A stretch of 64,000 nucleotides of DNA, taken from positions 3,064,199-3,128,198 of the forward strand of contig CM001633.1 in assembly GCA_000309945.1 (NCBI GenBank), given 5' to 3'. Under the pieces are notes generated by a model. The model was not told the origin of the DNA. It saw only the letters and a program-made list of their open reading frames with translations, and made no database searches. The stretch comes from Leptolyngbyaceae cyanobacterium JSC-12 (GTDB lineage: Bacteria > Cyanobacteriota > Cyanobacteriia > Leptolyngbyales > Leptolyngbyaceae). The stretch's first letter is position 1. Every line of letters starts with the position of its first letter. Positions 26,111 to 33,487 of this stretch are shown here, piece by piece. Both the position numbers and the translations under genes were made by a program.

Positions 26111-28411
26111 ATGGCGATTACTCAAATGGAGCGTCCCAAACTGAGAAACCAACCATGTCCAATCTTTCGCCTCCGGTTTGCTACTCTTGCGATGCTTGGA
26201 GGTGTGGGTGGTCTAACTAGCATTAGTTTGGCGTGGTTTGCAGGAGAACCAACAACTCTAACGTTTTTTCATCAACTCAACATGCTTCAATCTTCAACTT
26301 CAGCATGGCTGGGAGTCCCGATGATTGCTGGGTATTATCTGCTAGCCCCTACTGTTATTCTATTGCTGCTGGCATTACTGGTGATGCAGTTGTCGCCACA
26401 GCCGCGGCGCTGGTCACGGGCAATTGTGGTAGGTAGTTTGTTGTTATTAGCGGCACGATATGTTGTGTGGCGATCGCTTACCACGCTTAACCTGGTAGAT
26501 CCCCTGAATGGAGTGTTTAGCCTGGGGTTGTTTTTGCTGGAAATGTTAATGATGCTTCAGACCTCGATTCTGCTGGTTCTGACATTATTGACTCGCGATC
26601 GCCGTCGGGAAGCAGATTATTACTCCATTGCAGTGGCAGAAGGGAGATACCAACCATCGGTAGACATTCTGATTCCCACATATAACGAGCCGAATTTTGT
26701 TTTGCGTCGAACCGTCATTGGTTGTCAAGCGTTGAATTACCCCAATAAACGCATTTATTTACTCGATGACACGCGCCGTCCAGAAGTGCGGGAGTTAGCT
26801 GCGGAACTAGGCTGTGAATATATAACGCGCCAGAACAACCACTATGCTAAAGCTGGTAATTTGAACCACGCGATCGCCAAAACCAGCGGAGAACTCGTTG
26901 TGGTTTTTGATGCCGACTTCGTACCCACCCGTAACTTTCTCACCCGTACTGTTGGCTTCTTCCAAGATCCGGACGTAGCGCTGGTGCAAACGCCGCAAAG
27001 CTTCTATAACTTTGACCCAGTTGCCCGTAACTTAGGGCTAGAAAATATCGTCACCCCGGATGAGGAAGTTTTCTATCGGCAGTTGCAACCCATTCGAGAT
27101 GGGGCAGGCAGCGTCACCTGCGCGGGAACTTCGTTTGTAGTGCGGCGCAGCGCCCTGGAAGAGGCGGGTGGGTTTGTCATTGGTTCCCTGAGTGAAGACT
27201 ACTTTACTGGTATTAAGATTTCGGCAAATGGTTATCGGCTAGTGTACCTGGATGAAAAGTTAAGCGCAGGGCTAGCTGCCGATACTATGATTGACTACGC
27301 TACTCAACGCTTACGCTGGGCACGCGGTACTCTACAAGCCTTTTTCATTGATGCCAATCCGTTGACCATTCCAGGTCTCAGCCCTATTCAGCGGTTAGCG
27401 CATCTGGAGGGCTTGCTCGCTTGGTTTACTAATCTTTCTCGTGTTGGTTTTTTGTTTGTGCCGTTGGCCTATGCCTTTTTGCATGTCATTCCGGTTAGGG
27501 CATCTACCGCTGAGTTGATTTACTTTTTTCTGCCTTACTACTTGCTCAATCTCTGCGTCTTTTCCTGGCTGAATTATCGTTCCCGGTCAGCGTTAATGTC
27601 TGATGTTTACACATTAGTGATTGCGCTGCCCCTGGCATCGACGATTATTCAATCGATGCTTGCCCCTTTCTCCAAAGGATTTAGCGTAACGCCGAAGGGA
27701 ACCGCCCGCGATCGTTTCACATTCAACTGGGGACTCGCGTTACCATTGTTTGTTTTATGGGGTGTTACGGCACTAAGCCTGTATCATAATCTGAGCGTTT
27801 GGATTGTAGACGGTTGGAAGGATTTGTATAATCTCCAGGGGAAAGGACTCAGTATCGGCTGGATTTGGAGTAGTTACAATCTATTCACGATCAGTGTGGC
27901 ATTAGTAGCATTGTTAAACGTGCCAAAAACAGATCACAATGAATGGTTTGGAGTCAGCCGCGCTGTCTGTTTAAGTTTGAAGCAAGACCTGCGCTCCTCT
28001 GAACGAGTCTCTGAACGAGTCAATCAGCGGTGGGGTGTTACCACCATGATGTCAGAAGGGGGGGTAGAAATTGCACTCACCCAGGCAGACTTTCCCGAAC
28101 TGATCCAAGGGCGAACGCTTCCTGTGAGTTTGTACCTGCCTGAAGAAAATCTGACTCTGCAAGGCGTCATTACCCAGACCAGAACCCGAAACGACCAGAT
28201 CACTGTTCGCGTTCAGTTCCAATCAGTTACGTTAGAGCAGCATCGGCAACTGGTTGAGCTATTGTTCTGCCGTCCGGGGCAATGGAAACGGCAAAATACA
28301 CCTGGAGAGTTACATTCGCTCTGGTTGATGCTACGAGTTCTTTTGAAACCACGAGTTTTGTTTAACCGCAAAGCTGATGAGATTCGGGCGATCGCTGTTG
28401 CCAATGTCTAA
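26111..28411 (+). CDS. Cellulose synthase-like processive glycosyltransferase (GT2) with PilZ-type C-terminus
   Basis: A 766-residue membrane glycosyltransferase of the BcsA type, expected to polymerise a beta-glucan and extrude it through its own channel. GT2 motifs are complete: LLDDT (219), DAD (267-269), SED (361-363, in place of TED) and QRLRW (399-403). Several membrane helices flank the catalytic domain. Residues about 600-720 resemble a PilZ c-di-GMP domain, although its arginine motif (SERVNQRW) and MSEGGVEIAL are imperfect. ATG at 26111 with GGAG 10 nt upstream is preferred to a GTG at 25994. No bcsB or bcsZ partner is present nearby. Confidence 0.88.
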   Translation: MAITQMERPKLRNQPCPIFRLRFATLAMLGGVGGLTSISLAWFAGEPTTLTFFHQLNMLQSSTSAWLGVPMIAGYYLLAPTVILLLLALLVMQLSPQPRRWSRAIVVGSLLLLAARYVVWRSLTTLNLVDPLNGVFSLGLFLLEMLMMLQTSILLVLTLLTRDRRREADYYSIAVAEGRYQPSVDILIPTYNEPNFVLRRTVIGCQALNYPNKRIYLLDDTRRPEVRELAAELGCEYITRQNNHYAKAGNLNHAIAKTSGELVVVFDADFVPTRNFLTRTVGFFQDPDVALVQTPQSFYNFDPVARNLGLENIVTPDEEVFYRQLQPIRDGAGSVTCAGTSFVVRRSALEEAGGFVIGSLSEDYFTGIKISANGYRLVYLDEKLSAGLAADTMIDYATQRLRWARGTLQAFFIDANPLTIPGLSPIQRLAHLEGLLAWFTNLSRVGFLFVPLAYAFLHVIPVRASTAELIYFFLPYYLLNLCVFSWLNYRSRSALMSDVYTLVIALPLASTIIQSMLAPFSKGFSVTPKGTARDRFTFNWGLALPLFVLWGVTALSLYHNLSVWIVDGWKDLYNLQGKGLSIGWIWSSYNLFTISVALVALLNVPKTDHNEWFGVSRAVCLSLKQDLRSSERVSERVNQRWGVTTMMSEGGVEIALTQADFPELIQGRTLPVSLYLPEENLTLQGVITQTRTRNDQITVRVQFQSVTLEQHRQLVELLFCRPGQWKRQNTPGELHSLWLMLRVLLKPRVLFNRKADEIRAIAVANV

Positions 28412-28463
28412 ACTCAGGATTAAGGCACACTGGAGATAACACCCTCACCAAAGAGCCGCGATC

Positions 28464-29726
28464 GTGGATTCTACTTCTAACCTGTTGCAAACACTCAGCA
28501 ACCCAACCAGTTCAGTCAATCCCAATTCTTTCAGCAGCCAGGGCTTTCGTCACTTCATGCTGAAGGAAATTTATCAACAGCCGGAAGTGATTCAAGCATG
28601 TTTAACGCAGTATTTAGGAGGTCAGGAATCAGAAATTAGAAATCAAAAGGACTTTAGATTGCAGATTGCCGATTTTGGATTAAAGCCACCCGATAGTCGC
28701 CAATCGCCAATCGCCAATCGCCAATCGCCAATCCCATCCTCCATCCCTCATCCCGTCAATGAAATTCACATCATTGCCTCTGGCACCAGCCGCCATGCTG
28801 GGCTTGTTGCCCAATTTTGGTTGGAGCAGTTGGCGAAAATTCCAACCCGAGTCCGTTCAGGTTCAGAATTTGTAGAAGCACCTTTACCCTTGACTACCCA
28901 TACGCTTACGCTTGGTATAACGCAGTCGGGAGAAACAGCAGATACACTGCAAGCGTTGGAATTAGAAAAACAGCGACGTTCAGGTTTGTCGGCAGCGTAT
29001 CAATCGTGCTTGCTCGGCATCACGAACCACCCCGCGAGTTCGTTAGCGCAACAAGTTGATGTGGTGATGGCAACCCTGGCTGGGACTGAAGTGGGGGTGG
29101 CAGCGACGAAGACATTTACCACTCAATTGCTAGTGCTTTTCTTGCTGACACTCGATCTGGCAAATCACCGTCGAGCAATGCAGCATGATCGCATTCAAGA
29201 CTTTCTGAATGCGTTGAATCAACTGCCTGCAAAAATTCAGCAAGTATTCCAGCAAAATTCATTGATCCAAACGTTGGCGCAACAGTTTGTTGAAGCGCAA
29301 AGTTGTGTTCTTCTGGGGCGGGGTATTAGTCGAGCGATCGCTTTGGAAGGTGCTTTGAAACTAAAGGAAACTACCTATCTCCATGCTGAGGGCTATGCGG
29401 CTGGTGAGTTCATGCATGGGCCGATTGCCCTGCTGGATGAGCGCGTCCCAGTAATTGCGATCGCCCCCGCAGGAACTTACCCTGCGATTTTCTCCAATGT
29501 TCAGAAAGCCAAGTCTCATGGTTCGCCTGTAATTGGCATTGTCGCTGCTGACAATGCGGCAGAAACGGCTGGAGTGTTCGATACTCAAATTGTTGTGCCA
29601 GCGGTGGATGAAGTATTGTCGCCAATTCTGACGGTCATCCCCCTGCAACTACTGGCGTATCACATTGCTGTATTACGCGGATTGGATGTAGATCGTCCCC
29701 GCAATATTACTAAAACGCTGGTTTGA
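28464..29726 (+). CDS. Double-SIS sugar isomerase/deaminase (GlmS-like, no glutaminase domain)
   Basis: A 420-residue protein with two SIS domains (HIIASGTSRHAGLV; LGRGISRAIALEGALKLKETTYLHAEGYAAGEFMHG) homologous to the isomerase half of GlmS but lacking the N-terminal glutamine amidotransferase. It is probably a glucosamine-6-phosphate deaminase (NagB-II) or a related amino-sugar isomerase. Residues 54-97 are an insertion encoded by dispersed repeat DNA: DFRLQIADFGLK, then RQSPIANRQSPI from a CGCCAAT heptamer array. The frame stays open through it. GTG at 28464 is the start, 52 nt after the glycosyltransferase gene, so a shared polysaccharide role is plausible. Confidence 0.85.
   Translation: MDSTSNLLQTLSNPTSSVNPNSFSSQGFRHFMLKEIYQQPEVIQACLTQYLGGQESEIRNQKDFRLQIADFGLKPPDSRQSPIANRQSPIPSSIPHPVNEIHIIASGTSRHAGLVAQFWLEQLAKIPTRVRSGSEFVEAPLPLTTHTLTLGITQSGETADTLQALELEKQRRSGLSAAYQSCLLGITNHPASSLAQQVDVVMATLAGTEVGVAATKTFTTQLLVLFLLTLDLANHRRAMQHDRIQDFLNALNQLPAKIQQVFQQNSLIQTLAQQFVEAQSCVLLGRGISRAIALEGALKLKETTYLHAEGYAAGEFMHGPIALLDERVPVIAIAPAGTYPAIFSNVQKAKSHGSPVIGIVAADNAAETAGVFDTQIVVPAVDEVLSPILTVIPLQLLAYHIAVLRGLDVDRPRNITKTLV
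28649..28732 (+). repeat. Dispersed AGATT-type repeat plus CGCCAAT heptamer array inside a coding region
   Basis: 28649-28687 carries GGACTTTAGATT and then AGATTGCCGATTTTGGATTA. 28698-28732 is five perfect head-to-tail copies of CGCCAAT. Related copies occur at 46079, 50714 and 57213. The tract is translated in frame within the SIS protein, in a region outside both SIS domains. Confidence 0.8.
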
Positions 29727-30047
29727 GTGAGTTGGCGGTGGTAAGAGCGTGTTGACATCAGCGATCGCGGCGGTAACCAGTTCCGTCTCTACTCGCCCCA
29801 GGTAACGCCGTTCGCGTTGTCTCTGGTCTCGCTGGCGAGGTGTTTCGCTTTCATTGATCAAGCCAACAAACACCATCATCACAATCGCGATCGCCACCAT
29901 TGTCCAAAACGTATGGGCAAAATCATCTCCCACATCGCTGAGATAGCGCCATTCCCCGCATACCCGGCAGTATTCTACATTTGGGCGATCAGGGTGCACG
30001 GTAATTTGGCAACGCGGCATAAAACTGTCTCGATAAGGGCATTTCAT
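29673..30047 (-). CDS. Small membrane protein with N-terminal zinc-ribbon cysteines
   Basis: A 124-residue protein with C3, C13, C27 and C30 (last pair EYCRVCGEW), a plausible zinc-binding module. A single membrane helix follows at about 46-64 (FWTMVAIAIVMMVFVGLI), then a basic Arg/Gln-rich stretch (RQRDQRQRERRY). The ATG at 30047 has GGAGATT 7 nt upstream, a strong site. Its 3' end overlaps the last 54 bp of the SIS protein gene on the opposite strand. I do not recognise the family. Confidence 0.65.
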   Translation of the reverse strand: MKCPYRDSFMPRCQITVHPDRPNVEYCRVCGEWRYLSDVGDDFAHTFWTMVAIAIVMMVFVGLINESETPRQRDQRQRERRYLGRVETELVTAAIADVNTLLPPPTHSNQRFSNIAGTIYIQSA

Positions 30048-30171
30048 TAGAATCTCCAGTCTCTAAAATCCTTGTTTATATCATACGTATATCTAATGTA
30101 TTTCACAAGATATTTTCTCAAGGTTGTGCCCACAGCAAAGCATCGAGTCCAATAAATCTCGGATCTGCCTT

Positions 30172-30214
30172 GAAATCTTTAAGAGAGAACGATATTATCT
30201 CTCTTAAAGATTTC
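30172..30214. promoter_or_regulatory. 17-bp perfect inverted repeat upstream of the RHH protein gene
   Basis: GAAATCTTTAAGAGAGA (30172-30188), a 9-nt spacer, and its exact reverse complement (30198-30214). It lies 130 nt before the likely start of the ribbon-helix-helix protein, in AT-rich DNA. It could be an operator for that protein or a long RNA hairpin. The symmetry is directly seen; the role is inferred. Confidence 0.6.
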
Positions 30215-30343
30215 TTTATGTACGTTGAGTCCTTTGACTTTGATGAAATCCTTATGAACTTCTCCTCTCTTGTCTATACATCTGATATAAATTCGCATAC
30301 AATCGATGATCGTGCAGTTAGAAAAAACATCGAGTGTATATCA

Positions 30344-30754
30344 ATGGAGCGTGGTGAAGCCCCTATGGATAAGAAAGCAGACAAAAAACTCGTCAGCTTC
30401 CGGCTTCCCGAAGACTTGCTGCAAGGTCTGAGAGGCAAAGCGGATTATTATGGCATCTCGGTAACTGAACTGGTTTGTCGTCTGTTACGGCAAGGGCTAG
30501 AAGAAGATGGCGGCGATCGCATCAAAACCTTAGAGGCAGAGATTCGAGATTTAAGACAACGGCTAAGACAGGCAAACAGTAGCAATGGTGTGACGCATAC
30601 GTTGTTGTATCCTGTGCAGACTCAGGCAACGGTGCCTTACAGCAATTCCTCTGGGCTTGAGCAGCGCATGGAACGGTTGGAAGCCATGCTTGAGGTATTA
30701 GCAGACCGCATCAATTTTCAGGAATCAGGAAAGCGAGGAGAGGATGATAGCTAA
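30344..30754 (+). CDS. Ribbon-helix-helix DNA-binding protein with coiled coil
   Basis: A 136-residue protein. Residues about 13-50 fit a CopG/MetJ-like ribbon-helix-helix: strand KKLVSFRLP, helix EDLLQGLRGKADYYG, turn IS, helix VTELVCRLLRQGL. Heptad-rich helices follow (IKTLEAEIRDLRQRLRQ and LEQRMERLEAMLEVLADRI), suggesting a coiled-coil oligomer. ATG at 30344 or 30365 are both plausible (GGTGAAG precedes the second); the frame is open back to 30170 without a good ribosome site. It lies upstream of the PIN-LeuA gene, as an antitoxin-like partner would. Confidence 0.75.
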   Translation: MERGEAPMDKKADKKLVSFRLPEDLLQGLRGKADYYGISVTELVCRLLRQGLEEDGGDRIKTLEAEIRDLRQRLRQANSSNGVTHTLLYPVQTQATVPYSNSSGLEQRMERLEAMLEVLADRINFQESGKRGEDDS

Positions 30755-31083
30755 ACCTTGTCCATGTCCAAATCTGTCATGTCCTCTTTAGAGAGAAGTT
30801 TCTAGTTTTCGAGTTCGCTGTGGTTTTGCAACAATCTTGAAGGAGGAAAAAACCTGAGACAAAGCATTAAGACAAAGTGTTCTGAAAACGTGTTCTGAAA
30901 ATGTCTTCTGAGAATGTGTTCAAAAGCGAGTATTCAACTTTGGTTGAGTGATGGGGAAATAGCAGCAAATGGTTCAGTCGATTGTCCCAGTTGATGTCAT
31001 TACTGAGTACGCATGTGTGATGAGTGCTAATTCTAGAAGGTGTTTAACTATCAGGTTTGCCAGTGCCCCCGGAGGGTTTCTTC
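30755..31083. other. Intergenic region with 13-bp tandem repeats upstream of the PIN-LeuA gene
   Basis: This 329-nt region has no credible ORF. It includes GAAGGAGGAAAA at about 30839 that precedes no good frame, the 13-bp repeat array annotated separately, and GGAGGG (31071-31076) serving the downstream ATG at 31084. Confidence 0.5.
30877..30927. repeat. Four head-to-tail 13-bp repeats (iteron-like)
   Basis: GTGTTCTGAAAAC (30877), GTGTTCTGAAAAT (30890), GTCTTCTGAGAAT (30903) and a shorter GTGTTCAAAAGC (30916). The constant 13-bp spacing in noncoding DNA suggests a protein-binding array; the RHH protein encoded just upstream is a candidate ligand (inference). Confidence 0.7.
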
Positions 31084-31929
31084 ATGCACATTCTAGTGAC
31101 TCTGAATGTTTTCCAAAACAGCCTGACAAGTCATGATCCGTGCTGGCGATACTACGCAAACTTGCTGCGTAGTTTGTCGTCTCGGTCGGTTATTTGGTAT
31201 ATGACCAAACCTGACTTTGAAGGTGCCAGGAGTTACTTTGTCCAATTTGGCTCAGAGATTGATGAAACGTGCCAGGAAGTCTACCTCAGTTTGTTGAGTC
31301 GTGTGCAGGTCTGCCATATTGACGATCGCATCTTAGAAGAAGCTGCGCTTTATGGGTTAAACTTTCCAGATCGCATTCGCCTCGCATGTGCGATTGATTA
31401 CAACCTAGAGGGTATTGTGACCTATGAACCGCAGCAATTTGCCCTCACCGTAGAAGATGTTTATCGATTGCAACTGGATGGCTATTTTCCTGTTTGTATG
31501 ACCAGTGAATGCTTAGATGCAGGTTTTTGTGTAGAAAAACGCTTACACATCTTTTCGGTAGCAAGTTTCCTGATCAATCTAGATGAAACCAGCATTCATT
31601 TACCTTACCAGTTGCAGAGCAGTGAGGTTTTTCAACTCAAAGAGTTTCACATCATCTGTGAAAATGAAATCAGCGAAGCAGCTATCACATTACAAGTCTT
31701 GGATAATTTACAGCTAGAGGCAACGGCTGTTGGTAAGACTCCCTTTGAAGCGATACAACTGGCAATTGATAGTATCATCGACCACTGTGTGGAAATGCCT
31801 GCTCGCCGCTTAAGTAGTTACTCAATTCCCCCTGCAACTCTCTTAGGTGCAGAAGCTCCGGTCGCTGTTGTTATTTGTATTGAATGTGCAGGCACGACTT
31901 GGCAAGTTACCCAGAAAGGAAAAAGATAA
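31084..31929 (+). pseudogene. PIN-like/LeuA-regulatory-domain fusion protein, 5' part, disrupted by an IS
   Basis: The 5' portion of a gene broken by an insertion sequence. Residues 1-120 resemble a PIN nuclease domain with a degraded first acidic site (ILVTLNVFQNSL where ILVDxN is usual) but a recognisable LNFPDRIRLACAIDYN and GIVTYEPQQFA. Residues about 190-270 match the LeuA dimerisation/regulatory domain (ATAVGKTPFEAIQLAIDSII, LSSYSIPPATLLGAEAPVAV). The last 12 residues come from the IS, and the frame stops at 31929. ATG at 31084 has GGAGGG 8 nt upstream. The remaining 3' part is at 33355-33487. Joined, the reading frame is 942 nt (313 residues). Confidence 0.8.
31885..31892. repeat. Target-site duplication, left copy
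   Basis: TGTGCAGG directly precedes the left inverted repeat of the insertion sequence and matches 33347-33354 exactly. Confidence 0.75.
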
Positions 31930-33346
31930 GCAGAAAATGTAGGAGACGTTAGCCGTAGCCGTATCATGCTGCCCTTTGTCGCTGTGCCATCGACGATTGC
32001 TCAAGAGTTTGGGAAATATCGAGACCTGTTCTGCCGAGGCGCAGGCTTTGAGCAGGTGAGTCGCTATGTGACCGGATTGCTGTTGAGTGAGAACAAAACC
32101 TTGCAAGGGATTGCCGGACAATGGGTAGCAGGTGGGGAGGTCGGCGGACGAAGAGCGATGCACGCAGCGGTGTTTGAGGCGGGCTGGAGGAGTTCAGAGT
32201 TAATGTCCCATCATCGTGCTGTGATAGCCAAAGAGCATCAGGGGCGAGGGCGAGAAGTCATCAGTCTGGATTGGACGCTCAGCCATCACGATTGGGGCAA
32301 GCAGATCTTTGGGGTGAAGCGATCCTATGATTATGTGGAACATCGGATGAGTTGCTTTCAAACGGTGGTGACGGCGACGATTGCGAACCGCCACCTAATT
32401 GATGGGATTGACGTGGTGGTGCAGTTTCCAGATTTTTCAGTGGCAGAACGGGAGTATCTGAAGGTGACGGCAAAATCCCACTATGACGATTTAGACCAAG
32501 TGCGAGAACGACTGATTGAGATGTTGCATTATCACAAGAATCGATTGGAGTATCGCAAACGCACCGAGATTGCCGTCGAGATTGTGCGCCAAGTGGAAGC
32601 GGAAGGACAATTTCCCACCGCCGATTATGCGTTTGACAATGGGGTGTTGACTGTTGAGTTAACCACCATGATTGAGTCCGCAGGAAAACACTGGGTGAGT
32701 GAAGTTGAAAGTTCTCGCAACATCTTGTGGAATGACCAATGGCAACGGGTAGATGCGATTGGTTTAGAACTCAGAATCCATCACCCAGAGAGCTTTCGCC
32801 CGATTCAAGTCACTTGCCGCAACGGCGAAACGAAACCGATTTGGGCATTTACCAAAGTCGTGCGCCTCAAGAAGTTTGGACGCAAGCGATTGGTCATCGT
32901 CCACGAGCAAGCAGATTTACAAGACCCACCTCGCTTCCTGCTCACCGATGCGTTGCATTGGGAAAGTGGGCGAGTCATGCAGACTTGGAGTTATCGATGG
33001 TCCTGCGAGGTCTTTCATGAGGTGAGCAAACAGCACACCGGGCTAGAGTCGGCTCAGGTGCGGAACGAGGAAGCGGTCAACCGTCACTTCCGTCTTAGTT
33101 GCGTGGCGCAGTCGATTCTGCAACGGACTGCCTGTTCTGGCGCACAATCTGAACGATTTGAGTTTGCTCAAGGCAAGCAAACGGTGGGACAGAAGCTCTA
33201 TACCCTCACTCGTCAAGCCTTTGATGATTTGCTGCAATTCATTGTGACGCGATGTTCTCACGGACATACAAATGAACAGATTTTACAAGCTCTCCTCCCC
33301 AGTTGATTGGCGATCGTTTTTTCTACTTCGGTAACTTGCCAAGTTG
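31893..33346 (+). mobile_element. Insertion sequence with DDE transposase (IS4/IS701-like), 1454 bp
   Basis: The element is bounded by inverted repeats sharing a perfect 15 bp, ACTTGGCAAGTTACC at the left (31897-31911) and GGTAACTTGCCAAGT at the right (33330-33344). It is flanked by 8-bp direct repeats TGTGCAGG. It carries one intact transposase gene. The two outermost ends differ by two bases (CACG versus CA before ACTTGG), so the exact tips are uncertain by 1-2 nt. Intact ends, a perfect duplication and an open transposase frame indicate a recent insertion. Confidence 0.88.
31966..33306 (+). CDS. DDE transposase (IS4/IS701 superfamily)
   Basis: A 446-residue transposase catalysing excision and integration of the surrounding element. 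An N-terminal helical region (YRDLFCRGAGFEQVSRYVTG, NKTLQGIAGQWV) resembles DDE_5-type enzymes. Candidate catalytic residues are Asp in VISLDWTLSHHDWG, Asp in YAFDNGVLT and Glu in WSCEVFHEVSKQ. ATG at 31966; AGGAGA lies upstream but rather far (about 20 nt). The gene is intact. The exact IS family needs comparison with ISfinder. Confidence 0.9.
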   Translation: MLPFVAVPSTIAQEFGKYRDLFCRGAGFEQVSRYVTGLLLSENKTLQGIAGQWVAGGEVGGRRAMHAAVFEAGWRSSELMSHHRAVIAKEHQGRGREVISLDWTLSHHDWGKQIFGVKRSYDYVEHRMSCFQTVVTATIANRHLIDGIDVVVQFPDFSVAEREYLKVTAKSHYDDLDQVRERLIEMLHYHKNRLEYRKRTEIAVEIVRQVEAEGQFPTADYAFDNGVLTVELTTMIESAGKHWVSEVESSRNILWNDQWQRVDAIGLELRIHHPESFRPIQVTCRNGETKPIWAFTKVVRLKKFGRKRLVIVHEQADLQDPPRFLLTDALHWESGRVMQTWSYRWSCEVFHEVSKQHTGLESAQVRNEEAVNRHFRLSCVAQSILQRTACSGAQSERFEFAQGKQTVGQKLYTLTRQAFDDLLQFIVTRCSHGHTNEQILQALLPS

Positions 33347-33354
33347 TGTGCAGG
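33347..33354. repeat. Target-site duplication, right copy
   Basis: TGTGCAGG directly follows the right inverted repeat and equals the left copy at 31885-31892. It lies in the same codon phase (TGT GCA GG) in both flanks. Confidence 0.75.
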
Positions 33355-33487
33355 GCTTTATTTTGAGAAAAGTGCTTGTAGTGGCAACAGCATCAAGGCA
33401 GCAGCCAATGCCTATGTGAAGGTGGTAAATGCTATCTGCGATCGCTTGAACCTGAGCTTATTCATGCGGCAAGAAGATGAAACTTAA
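33355..33487 (+). pseudogene. PIN-like/LeuA-domain fusion gene, detached 3' part
   Basis: Read in the phase set by the target duplication, this encodes the end of a LeuA regulatory domain (YFEKSACSGNSIKAAANAY, then VKVVNAICDRLNL) and stops at TAA 33485-33487. It corresponds to the G-x-G/S-x-S-DI-x-A-S-x-x-AY-x-x-A-x-N ending of LeuA proteins. It has no start codon of its own and overlaps the fructosamine kinase 3' end by 4 bp. Confidence 0.75.

Noticed and set aside
30170-30343. Longer 194-residue form of the RHH protein starting at TTG 30170
   Set aside because: That start lacks a ribosome site and would translate through the 17-bp inverted repeat; the added 58 residues resemble nothing. 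The shorter form fits RHH proteins better.
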